64,000 nucleotides of DNA, taken from NCBI GenBank assembly GCA_964459465.1, contig CAYWLR010000008.1, positions 62,001-126,000 on the forward strand, read 5' to 3'. Shown here piece by piece: positions 1 through 8,308 of the stretch (position 1 is its first letter; every line of letters starts with the position of its first letter). The position numbers were made by a program, and so were the translations under genes. The notes under the pieces are model-generated. The model was given only the letters and a program-made list of their open reading frames with translations. It did not search any database and was not told the DNA's origin. This stretch comes from CALAMC01 sp964459465 (GTDB taxonomy: Bacteria; Zixibacteria; MSB-5A5; GN15; PGXB01).

Positions 1-531
1 ATCGAGCTTTGCACCGTCCGAAAAATCCCGCTTCTCTTTTTGCAGAATATCACCGGCTTTATCGTGGGTCGTCAGTACGAAGCCGGGGGCATTGCCCGCG
101 ACGGGGCCAAAATGGTCCACGCCGTTGCCAACGCGCAGGTGCCAAAATTCACCGTCATCGTGGGTGGGTCGTTTGGGGCCGGCAATTATGCCATGTGCGG
201 ACGGGGATATTTCCCGCGACTACTCTGGATGTGGCCGCAAAGCCGGATATGCGTCATGGGCGGGGAACAGGCCGCCGATGTGCTCGCGACTGTCAAAATC
301 CGCCAGCTCGAAAAAGAAGGCAAGAAACTGACGCAGGAAGAAATCGATGACATCCGCAAACCGATTGTCGAAAAATACACGGCCGAAAGCCTGCCGTACT
401 ATTCCACCGCCCGTCTCTGGGACGACGGTATCATCGGCATGACCGAAACGCGCGAAGCCATTGCGCTGGGGATTTCCATGTCGCTCAATCAACCGATCCC
501 GGACCAGCGCTACGGCGTTTTCCGAATGTAG
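1..531 (+). CDS. Methylcrotonyl-CoA carboxylase carboxyltransferase (beta) subunit, 3' part
   Basis: The frame is open from base 1, so the 5' part lies outside the window and only the last 176 residues are present. They contain the carboxyltransferase core GGSFGAGNYAMCGRGYFPR (about residues 54-72 of the fragment) and end in GVFRM, the ending I associate with the 3-methylcrotonyl-CoA carboxylase beta subunit rather than propionyl-CoA carboxylase. This subunit transfers carboxyl from biotin to the acyl-CoA in leucine breakdown. The next three genes (enoyl-CoA hydratase, biotin carboxylase, biotin carrier) follow at 8 bases or fewer or overlap, forming a Liu-type operon. Substrate choice is inferred from context and the C-terminus; a geranyl-CoA or other acyl-CoA carboxylase is possible. 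Confidence 0.85.
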   Translation: MELCTVRKIPLLFLQNITGFIVGRQYEAGGIARDGAKMVHAVANAQVPKFTVIVGGSFGAGNYAMCGRGYFPRLLWMWPQSRICVMGGEQAADVLATVKIRQLEKEGKKLTQEEIDDIRKPIVEKYTAESLPYYSTARLWDDGIIGMTETREAIALGISMSLNQPIPDQRYGVFRM

Positions 532-539
532 ACGCGAAG

Positions 540-1322
540 ATGAGTTATACGACAATAAAACATAAAATAAAAGATAACGTTGCCTTTGTTTCTTTCTGCC
601 GCCCCGACGTCCACAACGCCTTCAACGATGCCGTCATTTATGAAATGACGGATCTGTTCGACCGGCTCGACAGAGAAAAGAGTCTGCGCATTGTGGTGAT
701 GACCGGTGAAGGCAAATCTTTCTGTGCCGGGGCCGACCTCAACTGGATGAAGCGCGTAATCTCGCAATCATTCGAGGAAAATCTCAAAGAGGCCAACGCG
801 CTGGCCGAGCTGTTTGCCAAAATATACCACTTCCGCTGTCCGGTGATCGGCAAAATCAACGGTGCGGCTATCGGCGGGGGAGTGGGGTTTGTCGCCGTGT
901 GTGACATCGCCATCGCCGCCGAAGCGGCCAAATTCTCGTTTTCCGAGGTCAAAATCGGCGTCGTGCCGGCCTGCATCGGGCCCTATGTCATTAAAAAAAT
1001 AGGCGAGGGCAAAGCCCGGGAGTTTTTCATCACCGGCGAACGCATGCCCGCCGAAAAAGCGCAGAAAATTGGCCTCGTTAATGTCTGCGTACCCGATAAC
1101 CGTCTCGATGACGAGATCACCGGTTTGATCAAAATGATCATGTCGTCCGGCCCTGAAGCCGTCGCTATGGCCAAGGTACTGGTTTCCAGCATCCCGGCTA
1201 TGTCCGAGGCGCAGTACAAACCATACACCGCCGAAATGATCGCCAAACTTAGAATTTCCGACGAAGGCCAGGAAGGCATGAGCGCCTTTTTGGAAAAACG
1301 TAAACCGAAATGGGTTAAATAG
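540..1322 (+). CDS. liuC: Enoyl-CoA hydratase/isomerase family, probable methylglutaconyl-CoA hydratase
   Basis: A 260-aa crotonase-fold protein. Residues 62-70 read CAGADLNWM; the LNWM extension after the AGAD oxyanion-hole motif is typical of methylglutaconyl-CoA hydratases. The second oxyanion segment AAIGGGVGFVAVCDIA lies near residue 110 and FSEVKIGVVPACIGPYV near residue 140. It would hydrate 3-methylglutaconyl-CoA, the product of the carboxylase encoded around it. The ATG start lies 8 bases after the upstream stop and 2 bases separate its stop from the biotin carboxylase gene, so co-transcription and coupling are likely. A general enoyl-CoA hydratase cannot be excluded from sequence alone. 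Confidence 0.8.
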   Translation: MSYTTIKHKIKDNVAFVSFCRPDVHNAFNDAVIYEMTDLFDRLDREKSLRIVVMTGEGKSFCAGADLNWMKRVISQSFEENLKEANALAELFAKIYHFRCPVIGKINGAAIGGGVGFVAVCDIAIAAEAAKFSFSEVKIGVVPACIGPYVIKKIGEGKAREFFITGERMPAEKAQKIGLVNVCVPDNRLDDEITGLIKMIMSSGPEAVAMAKVLVSSIPAMSEAQYKPYTAEMIAKLRISDEGQEGMSAFLEKRKPKWVK

Positions 1323-1324
1323 TC

Positions 1325-2839
1325 ATGACGGACAGATTATTCAATAAAATACTCGTAGCCAATCGCGGCGAGATCGCCGTGCGTGTCATGAATGCCTGCC
1401 GACTATTGGGGATCCCAACACTGGCGATATATTCGACAGCCGATGCCGCCGCCGTGCATCGACGATTCGCGGATGAATCGGTCGAGATCGGCCCGCCGCC
1501 GCCATTGCAGTCGTACTTATCGATAGATAAAATCATAAACGCCGCCAAAGAATACAAATGCGATGCGATACACCCCGGTTATGGCTTCCTGGCCGAAAAT
1601 CCATTGTTTCCCGATGCCTGCGAAAAGGCGGGCATTGTTTTTATCGGACCGTCGGGCAAATCGATGCGTCTTATGGGCAACAAAGTCGAAGCGCGGCGTA
1701 AAATGGTCAATGCCGGTGTACCGCTCATACCCGGCATGCAGGGGGCGGGGAGCGATTTGAAATCATTTGAGGAGGCCGCCGAAAAGGCCGGATATCCCGT
1801 CCTTATCAAGGCCGCCGCTGGCGGTGGTGGCAAGGGCATGCGCATCGTGCATGAAAAAGCTATGCTGAAAGAATCAGTCGAGGCGGCCATGCGCGAAGCT
1901 AAAAACGCGTTCGGCGATGACACCGTCTATTTGGAAAAATACATCGAAAACCCGCGCCATGTCGAGTTTCAGGTCCTGGCCGACAATCACGGACATACGA
2001 TTCATTTATTCGAGCGCGAATGCTCTATTCAACGGCGTCACCAGAAAATTATTGAGGAAACCCCATCGGTAGCCCTGACCCCGGACTTGCGAGTCCGCAT
2101 GGGCGAGGCCGCGGTTAAAGCGACGCAGGCGGCCGATTATCGCAACGCCGGAACCATCGAATTTCTGGTCGATACCAAAGGCGGCTTCTATTTTCTGGAA
2201 ATGAACACGCGCGTGCAGGTCGAACATCCCGTGACCGAAATGGTGACGGGCGTCGATCTGGTGGTCGAGCAGATTCGCATCGCGGCGGGACAGGAGATTT
2301 CCGAGGGGGCGCGCAACGCCGCCCAACGAGGCCATGCCATCGAATGCCGCATTTATGCCGAAGATGCCGAAAACAATTTTCTGCCGTCGTCAGGTGATAT
2401 TTTATTTTACGAAGAACCTTCCGGGCCGGGTATACGAGTCGACAGCGGTGTAACCGGCAATACCAAAATCGGCACCGATTACGACCCGATTTTATCCAAA
2501 CTGATTGTGCACGCCCCCGACCGGAATCTGGCGATAAATAAAATGATACAGGCGCTCAAGGATTACAAAATTCTCGGCATAAAGACTTCACGCAAATTCA
2601 TGATTGACGTCTTGTCGCATCCCGAATTCCGAGCGGGGCGGACATATACCAATTTTATCGAAAAGAATATGGCCGGACGTGATGATGGCCGCGCGAGCCT
2701 ATCTCCGGTGGCCGCAACGGCCGCCGCCGCGGCATTGGCGCAAAAACCGGCCGCGATTGCCGTCGGAATGAAGCATATCAAGCCGTCACCCTGGCAGACA
2801 ATCGGAAACTGGGAGATCGGTATGAGGTGCTCAAGATGA
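1325..2839 (+). CDS. Biotin carboxylase subunit of an acyl-CoA carboxylase (MCC alpha-like, without its biotin domain)
   Basis: 504 aa. N-terminal biotin-carboxylase domain (KILVANRGEIAVRVMNACR), ATP-grasp glycine loop AAAGGGGKGMRIV near residue 165, and MNTRVQVEHPVTE near residue 294, followed by the biotin-carboxylase C domain. It carboxylates the biotin on the carrier protein using ATP and bicarbonate. Typical MCC alpha subunits are about 660 aa and carry the biotinyl domain at their C-terminus. Here the chain ends soon after an Ala-rich linker, and the remainder is encoded by the next gene, which overlaps it by an ATGA. Either a natural split or a frameshift could explain this; the good start signal of the next gene favours a natural split. 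Confidence 0.88.
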   Translation: MTDRLFNKILVANRGEIAVRVMNACRLLGIPTLAIYSTADAAAVHRRFADESVEIGPPPPLQSYLSIDKIINAAKEYKCDAIHPGYGFLAENPLFPDACEKAGIVFIGPSGKSMRLMGNKVEARRKMVNAGVPLIPGMQGAGSDLKSFEEAAEKAGYPVLIKAAAGGGGKGMRIVHEKAMLKESVEAAMREAKNAFGDDTVYLEKYIENPRHVEFQVLADNHGHTIHLFERECSIQRRHQKIIEETPSVALTPDLRVRMGEAAVKATQAADYRNAGTIEFLVDTKGGFYFLEMNTRVQVEHPVTEMVTGVDLVVEQIRIAAGQEISEGARNAAQRGHAIECRIYAEDAENNFLPSSGDILFYEEPSGPGIRVDSGVTGNTKIGTDYDPILSKLIVHAPDRNLAINKMIQALKDYKILGIKTSRKFMIDVLSHPEFRAGRTYTNFIEKNMAGRDDGRASLSPVAATAAAAALAQKPAAIAVGMKHIKPSPWQTIGNWEIGMRCSR

Positions 2840-3342
2840 TACAACAAGTACAAATAGAAGATAAACTTTATGATGTCGATATTGCGACATCAGCCAACGG
2901 CGTTACCGCCGCTTTAAACGGAACGCACTACTCGATTTCCCAACAGGGCTTGGGTAAATTCATCGTGATTATCGACGGTAAAAGACACGCCGCCGCGTGC
3001 GTTATTAAAGATAATAAAATCTATGCCGACGTTGATGGCGTTCTGTTTGATCTGACGGTTCCATCCATAGATATGGACGTTGCTGGCGGCGCCGATGCTT
3101 CGGTTGGCGTCAAAGATAAAATTTTCGCTCCGATGCCGGGCAAAGTCGTCAAAATACTGGTATTTGTTGGACAGGAAGTGAAGGCCAAACAGCCGATGGT
3201 TATTGTCGAAGCCATGAAAATGGAAAATCAGGTCAACTGCACCGCCGATGGCATTGTTAAAAAGATCAATTTCAAAGACGGCGATCAGGTCGATACGGAA
3301 ACCCCGATTATTGAACTGGAATTGGTCACCGAACCAAAATAG
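2836..3342 (+). CDS. Biotin carboxyl carrier protein of the acyl-CoA carboxylase
   Basis: 168 aa from the ATG at 2836. I prefer this start to the GTG at 2827 because ATGA at 2836-2839 overlaps the upstream stop and a GAGG at 2824-2827 sits 8 bases ahead. The C-terminal half is a biotinyl/lipoyl domain with the biotin-attachment motif EAMKMEN; the modified lysine is K128. The N-terminal half (about 1-85) resembles the BT-like region of MCC/PCC alpha chains. Together with the gene before it, it makes up one conventional alpha subunit. It is the last gene of the operon and is followed at once by a strong terminator hairpin. Confidence 0.88.
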   Translation: MIQQVQIEDKLYDVDIATSANGVTAALNGTHYSISQQGLGKFIVIIDGKRHAAACVIKDNKIYADVDGVLFDLTVPSIDMDVAGGADASVGVKDKIFAPMPGKVVKILVFVGQEVKAKQPMVIVEAMKMENQVNCTADGIVKKINFKDGDQVDTETPIIELELVTEPK

Positions 3343-3356
3343 TATTTCTCAATAAT

Positions 3357-3384
3357 AAAGCCCCGATCATTAATCGGGGCTTTT
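3357..3384. terminator. Bidirectional intrinsic terminator
   Basis: AAAGCCCCGAT, a 5-base loop, then ATCGGGGCTTTT. The stem is flanked by A and T runs, so it works in both directions, and it lies between the carboxylase operon (+) and the convergent outer-membrane protein gene (-). Confidence 0.85.
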
Positions 3385-3403
3385 CACTAACAGATAATAC
3401 TTA

Positions 3404-3985
3404 TCACCATATAAACTGCGTCAAGCCGGCGCCGATTGATAAAATATTCCCCGAAATTGACTTGGCCGCTCCGTCGGGGTCGAATGATAGTTTGGAAAAT
3501 GTGATGCCCGCATCGATAGCCACCGAATTAGTAAGCATCGCGTCGAATCCAACTTTTCCGCCGAACATAAAATTGGAGGCGTCGGCATCATACAAACTAA
3601 TCGATTGCATTTGGAAAAAACCCTTAATATACGGGTAAAAGGCCCCTTTTATTTTGGTACGGGTTTGCCCGGTATTGAAATAATAGCCAATCGCCGGGCC
3701 AAAACCCAGAAACGAAATATCCTCGTCTTCGCCCCATGAAGCGCTCAAAATCGCAACATCCCCGCCGATCATGAAGCCTTCCGAAATGAAGTAGCCGATG
3801 CCGGGATTGATAATAATCAGATTCATGGATTCTCCGAAAAGCTCATCCGCCAAATCTCCACCAAGCGACGTATATGACGCCTGTCCGGTGAGCATGAAAC
3901 TCCCTTTGTCAATGGGGGAGTTTTGGGCAAATGCTCCTCCGACAATAATGAGCAAGGCCGCCAGATACAGCATTAAATATCTCAT
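3404..3985 (-). CDS. Outer-membrane beta-barrel protein
   Basis: 193 aa with a clear signal peptide (MRYLMLYLAALLIIVGGAFA, cleavage predicted before QNSP) and a body of alternating hydrophobic strands with Gly/aromatic turns, ending in the aromatic FIW as expected for barrel insertion by BamA. A GGGAGG Shine-Dalgarno sequence precedes the ATG. It is probably an eight-stranded small barrel of the OmpW/OMP_b-brl type; specific function unknown. It is followed on the same strand side by a second barrel gene, with about 127 bases and a terminator between them, so they are probably separate transcription units. Confidence 0.7.
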   Translation of the reverse strand: MRYLMLYLAALLIIVGGAFAQNSPIDKGSFMLTGQASYTSLGGDLADELFGESMNLIIINPGIGYFISEGFMIGGDVAILSASWGEDEDISFLGFGPAIGYYFNTGQTRTKIKGAFYPYIKGFFQMQSISLYDADASNFMFGGKVGFDAMLTNSVAIDAGITFSKLSFDPDGAAKSISGNILSIGAGLTQFIW

Positions 3986-4063
3986 CTTTCCTCCCGGTTA
4001 AGATGTTTCGAAATAGTGACATGTGATTTATCAATAAATAATAAAGAGATGATAAAAAATCAA

Positions 4064-4093
4064 TAAAAAAAGCCGGATCAGAAAATCCGGCTT
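4064..4093 (-). terminator. Intrinsic terminator of the downstream barrel gene
   Basis: Read on the minus strand: AGCCGGAT, 6-base loop, ATCCGGCT, then a run of seven T. It lies 19 bases after the stop of the gene at 4112-4732. Confidence 0.8.
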
Positions 4094-4111
4094 AAAACAA
4101 AATCGATTGGA

Positions 4112-4732
4112 TTAGAAACCGACGCCGAGAGTTACCATAATGGCAGTGTTCTTGACGGAAGTATCATCGTCTTCAGTATCGGCTATATTCGACAGACCGA
4201 GGGTATAACGGGCGTCGAGCATAATAGTGGCGGATTCCATCTTGAAATCAACACCGGCACCGAATCCTAGACCGAAATCGACGGACTTCATGTCGTCCTT
4301 CATATCTTCTTCTTCGCTACCCATTTTGGCTTTGGCGGAAAGCAGAAAACCGACTTCCGGGCCAGCGAAAAGATTGGGGGCGACGTTACCTTGCGTCGGG
4401 ATCATGTATTTCATCATGACCGGAACGACCAGGTAGTTGAAATTGTACTTCAGGTCTTCGTCCATCCCTTCTATGGAGAACTTGGTGCCTTTCATGCAAT
4501 ACATGACTTCGGGCTGAATGGCGAATTGAGGCGACAGAGCATAGGTGATGAAAGCACCTGCGGCGAATCCCAACTTCATATCATTTTCTTCGATGTCATC
4601 GCTCGACAGGTTGGCCATCACCAAACCTGCTTTGAATCCTTTGGCGGTGATTCCTTTGCCGGCATCGCCCTGCGCAAAGGCCGATAGAGCAAAGGCAACT
4701 AACACGAATGTGAGAAGAACCAGCTTCTTCAT
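4112..4732 (-). CDS. Outer-membrane beta-barrel protein (PorT/OMP_b-brl-like)
   Basis: 206 aa from the Met at 4732. A longer frame to 4783 exists, but an AAGGAGG Shine-Dalgarno at 4738-4744 and the signal peptide MKKLVLLTFVLVAFALSAFA fix this start. The mature part has repeated amphipathic strands (VGFLLSAKAKMG, FGLGFGAGVDFKM, MLDARYTLGLSNI) and ends in LGVGF with a terminal Phe, as in barrel proteins. An acidic stretch EEEDMKDDMK may be an extracellular loop. No specific ligand or role can be read from the sequence. Confidence 0.72.
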   Translation of the reverse strand: MKKLVLLTFVLVAFALSAFAQGDAGKGITAKGFKAGLVMANLSSDDIEENDMKLGFAAGAFITYALSPQFAIQPEVMYCMKGTKFSIEGMDEDLKYNFNYLVVPVMMKYMIPTQGNVAPNLFAGPEVGFLLSAKAKMGSEEEDMKDDMKSVDFGLGFGAGVDFKMESATIMLDARYTLGLSNIADTEDDDTSVKNTAIMVTLGVGF

Positions 4733-5077
4733 CTCATCCTCCTTAAGTTGGTTAAAAATCCATCGTGAATTTTCTAAATTCACATTGTCTCCTGTATTGA
4801 AACCATAAATAATTTTTTATTATAACCGGGTCAACAAAAATAAGTTCGAATTTTTAATAAATTTGATCCTTTCGCTGACACGTTATTTTATTCGGCCAAT
4901 CATTGCTTATACTTTATTATAAATTAGCATAGAGTATAAAGTATCCGGGTCTCCGCTTCCATAAAAATAAACAAACTACTCCAGTTTTATCCCGGACAAG
5001 CTCTTGCGTTACGCGCACGATTTTATTATATAGGATAATTACGCAAGATCATAAAACCAAAGAAGTTGGAGGATTAA
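4733..5077. other. AT-rich divergent intergenic region
   Basis: 345 bases between the barrel gene (-) and the thiolase gene (+). I see no open reading frame worth calling. It holds the Shine-Dalgarno of the barrel gene, AT-rich upstream DNA and a candidate promoter for the thiolase operon at 5004-5032. Confidence 0.6.
5004..5032 (+). promoter_or_regulatory. Candidate sigma-70 promoter of the thiolase operon
   Basis: TTGCGT (5004-5009), 17-base spacer, TATATA (5027-5032). The start codon is 45 bases downstream. Only the spacing and the -10 are good; the -35 matches 3 of 6. Confidence 0.35.
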
Positions 5078-6268
5078 ATGTCCGATAAAAATCAAGCTTA
5101 CATCGTCTCCGCCTGTCGCAGCGCCATCGGTACTTTTCTGGGCGGTTTGTCCTCGTTCACGGCTACCCAGCTGGGCGCGCTGGCGATCAAAGAAGCCGTC
5201 AGACGCGCCGGGATTGACCCGGCCAAAATCGACGAAGTTATTATGGGTCAGGTGGTCCAGGCCGGCGTCGGACAGGCCCCGGCTCGTCAGGCCGCCCTCC
5301 ATGGCGGTGTCCCGGCCCATGTCGCCGCCATGACCATCAATAAAGTTTGCGGTTCCGGCCTTAAAGCGGTCATGCTCGCGGCCCAATCGATCAGAGCCGG
5401 AGATCAGCATTGTATCGTGGCGGGCGGGATGGAATCTATGTCGGGAACACCGTTTGTCCTGCACGGAGCCAAAGCCGGTCTCAAATTCGGCGATAAAAAA
5501 CTCCAGGATTCGATGGTTCTCGATGGCCTCTGGTGCGCCTTTAAAAATTGGCATATGGGCAGCGCCGCCGAACTGACCGGCCGCAAAGCCGGAATAACCC
5601 GTGAAGAACAGGATGAATTTGCCTATAATTCCCATAAAAAAGCGGTCGCCGCTATTGAAGGCGGTAAATTTAAAAATGAAATTTTCCCGATAGAAATCCC
5701 GCAGAAAAAAGGCGACCCGGTTATTTTCGATAAAGATGAATGTCCCCGCGGCAATATATCACTCGAAGCCCTTGCCAAACTAAAACCGGCTTTCGAAAAA
5801 GACGGCACTGTCACCGCCGGCAACGCTCCCGGACTCAACGACGGCTCCTCCGCAACCGTGGTTGTTTCGGAGCAATTCATGAAGGAAAATAATCTCAAAC
5901 CGCTGGCACGCGTGGTCGATTATACTACCGCCGGCATTGAACCCGACATGATCTTTTTCGCTCCCATTCTGGCCGTGCGCAAACTCTGCGAAAAAATGGG
6001 CGTCAATGTCCATCATTTCGACCTCATCGAAGCCAACGAGGCTTTCTCCGTCCAGGCATTGGCCGACGGCAAAGAACTTGGCTGGGATTGGAATAAAGTC
6101 AACGTCCACGGTGGCGCGGTGGCTCTGGGTCATCCGATCGGTGCTTCCGGTACCAGAGTATTAACTACTTTGATTTATGCTCTCAAAGACCGCAATCTTA
6201 AAAAAGGTTTGGCGACGCTTTGCCTTGGTGGCGGCCACGCCGTAGCTTTATCAATTGAAATAGTATAA
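5078..6268 (+). CDS. Acetyl-CoA acetyltransferase (thiolase)
   Basis: 396 aa, full thiolase length. Catalytic Cys91 lies in NKVCGSGLKAVMLA, the active-site His352 in GGAVALGHPIGASG and the second Cys382 in CLGGGHAVAL; NEAFSVQALA is also present. It condenses two acetyl-CoA or cleaves acetoacetyl-CoA. TTGGAGGATTAA gives a good ribosome site. It opens an operon with a 3-hydroxybutyryl-CoA dehydrogenase and two acyl-CoA dehydrogenases, which together cover most steps of a four-carbon acyl-CoA cycle. The direction (oxidation or butyryl-CoA synthesis) cannot be told from sequence; no crotonase lies in the cluster, although one is encoded in the neighbouring carboxylase operon. Confidence 0.93.
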   Translation: MSDKNQAYIVSACRSAIGTFLGGLSSFTATQLGALAIKEAVRRAGIDPAKIDEVIMGQVVQAGVGQAPARQAALHGGVPAHVAAMTINKVCGSGLKAVMLAAQSIRAGDQHCIVAGGMESMSGTPFVLHGAKAGLKFGDKKLQDSMVLDGLWCAFKNWHMGSAAELTGRKAGITREEQDEFAYNSHKKAVAAIEGGKFKNEIFPIEIPQKKGDPVIFDKDECPRGNISLEALAKLKPAFEKDGTVTAGNAPGLNDGSSATVVVSEQFMKENNLKPLARVVDYTTAGIEPDMIFFAPILAVRKLCEKMGVNVHHFDLIEANEAFSVQALADGKELGWDWNKVNVHGGAVALGHPIGASGTRVLTTLIYALKDRNLKKGLATLCLGGGHAVALSIEIV

Positions 6269-6282
6269 TTTCAGGAGGGAAT

Positions 6283-7158
6283 ATGACTCTTAAAGTGGAT
6301 GATATTAAAAAAATTGCCGTCATCGGCGGCGGAACGATGGGCAATGGCATCGCGCATGTCTGCGCCATGACCGGTTATGATGTCACTTTAATCGAAACCG
6401 ATCAGAAATTCCTGGACCGGGCCATCGGAACCATAACCAAAAACCTCGAACGAATGGTGGCCAAGGAAAAAATCACTGAAAAAGATAAAAATGATACTCT
6501 GGCCAAAATCAAAGGGTCGACCAGTCTGGACAGCGCCAAAGACTCCCAAATCGTAATCGAAGCGGTTTTCGAAGATTTAAAAGTCAAGCTCGATATTTTC
6601 AGTAAACTCGATTCCATGTGTCCGCCGGACACGATTCTGGCCTCGAATACATCCTCAATATCTATCACCAAACTCGGCGCCGCCACCAAACGCCCCGATA
6701 AAGTTGTCGGGATGCATTTCATGAACCCGGTCCCGATGATGAAACTGGTCGAGATGATTCGCGGGTTGGGCACCTCTATGGAAACTTTCCAGACGGTCGA
6801 TGAGCTGGCCCGCAAGCTGGGCAAAACCCCGATTCCATCGCATGATTATCCCGGTTTTATCGCCAATCGTATCCTGATGCCGATGATCAACGAAGCCGTT
6901 TACGCCCTGTTCGAAGGCGTCGGTTCGGTGGAAGCCATCGACGGTGTTATGAAACTGGGTATGGCTCATCCGATGGGTCCGCTGACTTTGGCCGATTTCA
7001 TCGGGTTGGATGTCTGCCTGGCAATTCTGGAAGTCCTTCACGACGGTTTGGGCGACCCGAAATACCGGCCCTGCCCGCTGTTGAAGAAAATGGTCGAAGC
7101 CGGCTATTTGGGAAGGAAGACCGGCAAAGGCTTTTATGATTATTCCCAGCAAGGATAA
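6283..7158 (+). CDS. 3-hydroxybutyryl-CoA dehydrogenase
   Basis: 291 aa. N-terminal NAD-binding Rossmann motif GGGTMGNGIAHVCAMTGYDV, conserved SNTSSI and HFMNPVPMMKLVE segments carrying the catalytic His-Glu pair, and a C-terminal dimerisation domain with DYPGFIANRILMPMINEA and GLDVCLAILEVLH. It interconverts 3-hydroxyacyl-CoA and 3-ketoacyl-CoA with NAD(P). It follows the thiolase gene by 14 bases with an AGGAGGG ribosome site and precedes the first acyl-CoA dehydrogenase by 5 bases, so it is co-transcribed with them. It is a stand-alone short form, not a FadB-like fusion. Confidence 0.92.
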   Translation: MTLKVDDIKKIAVIGGGTMGNGIAHVCAMTGYDVTLIETDQKFLDRAIGTITKNLERMVAKEKITEKDKNDTLAKIKGSTSLDSAKDSQIVIEAVFEDLKVKLDIFSKLDSMCPPDTILASNTSSISITKLGAATKRPDKVVGMHFMNPVPMMKLVEMIRGLGTSMETFQTVDELARKLGKTPIPSHDYPGFIANRILMPMINEAVYALFEGVGSVEAIDGVMKLGMAHPMGPLTLADFIGLDVCLAILEVLHDGLGDPKYRPCPLLKKMVEAGYLGRKTGKGFYDYSQQG

Positions 7159-7163
7159 TTAAA

Positions 7164-8306
7164 ATGGATTTCAATTTAAGTGAAGACCAGATACTGTTGC
7201 GCGACACAGCCCGGGAATTCGCCCAGAAGCGTCTGCGTGCGATCGCCGAGGAACTCGACGCCAAGTCAGAACTGCCGACCGAGTTATTGCAGGAAACGGC
7301 TGAACTCGGGTTCTTCGGACTTTTGGCGCCGGAAGAATTCGGCGGCCTGGCTGCCGATACTTTAAGCTATGCCTTGTGCATAGAGGAAATTTCCAAAGCT
7401 TGCGCCGGACTGGCGATAGCAATCAGCGTCCACAATTCGCTGACTATCAAAGCCATCGAATTGTATGGCACCGATGCGCAAAAGCAGGAATATCTTCCAA
7501 AACTGGCTTCCGGGGAGATAATCGGAGCCTATTCGCTTTCCGAACCGGAAAGCGGTACCGACGCCGGAAGTCTCAAATGCCAGGCTATCCCGCAAGGCAA
7601 TGATTATATTTTCAACGGCACCAAAAGCTGGGTGACTTCTGCCAAATACGCCGGATTGATCGTAGTCTTCGCGCTGACCGATCCCTCCAAAGGCTCCAAA
7701 GGCATTTCAGCTATTTTGGTCCCGCATGGGGTTGCCGGCATGAGTCTCGGCGCTCCGGAAAAGAAAATGGGCCTGAAATGTTCCGATACCCGCGAAATTT
7801 CTTTCATGGACGCGCGTGTCCCCAAAGCCAATCTGCTCGGCGAGGAAAACAACGGTTTTAAAATCGCCTTATCGCTTCTCGATAACGGTCGCGTCGGCGT
7901 CGGCGCCCAGGCGCTGGGCATCGCCGAAGCGGCTTTCGATGAGGCTCTGAAATATTCCAAGGAACGCAAACAATTCGGCCAGCCCATCTGCAATTTTCAG
8001 GCAATTCAATTCAAACTGGCCGATATGGCCACCCGCATCGAACAGGCGCGACTGATGGTTTATCAGGCGGCCGTCCTTAAAGATATGGAAGGTCGGCACG
8101 GACGTTTGATATCAATGGCCAAACTGGTTGCCTCGGAGACAGCCAATTTTGTCGCCAACCAGGCCGTCCAGATTCACGGCGGCTATGGCTATGTCAAAGA
8201 ATACCCGGTCGAGCGCTATTTCCGCGATGCCCGCGTCACAGAAATATATGAAGGAACATCGGAAGCGCAACGTATTGTTATATCACGGGACCTGCTTAAG
8301 GATTAG
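7164..8306 (+). CDS. Acyl-CoA dehydrogenase, short-chain (butyryl-CoA-like)
   Basis: 380 aa with the three acyl-CoA dehydrogenase domains. YSLSEPESGTDAGS binds FAD and substrate, DNGRVGVGAQALGIAEAA follows in the middle, and the C-terminus has QIHGGYGYVKEYPVERYFRD and IYEGTSEAQRIV, whose Glu before GTSE is the usual catalytic base position in short-chain enzymes. It oxidises butyryl-CoA-type substrates, or acts in reverse with an electron-transfer flavoprotein. No etfAB lies in the window. It is followed after 2 bases by a paralogue. Confidence 0.9.
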   Translation: MDFNLSEDQILLRDTAREFAQKRLRAIAEELDAKSELPTELLQETAELGFFGLLAPEEFGGLAADTLSYALCIEEISKACAGLAIAISVHNSLTIKAIELYGTDAQKQEYLPKLASGEIIGAYSLSEPESGTDAGSLKCQAIPQGNDYIFNGTKSWVTSAKYAGLIVVFALTDPSKGSKGISAILVPHGVAGMSLGAPEKKMGLKCSDTREISFMDARVPKANLLGEENNGFKIALSLLDNGRVGVGAQALGIAEAAFDEALKYSKERKQFGQPICNFQAIQFKLADMATRIEQARLMVYQAAVLKDMEGRHGRLISMAKLVASETANFVANQAVQIHGGYGYVKEYPVERYFRDARVTEIYEGTSEAQRIVISRDLLKD

Positions 8307-8308
8307 CC

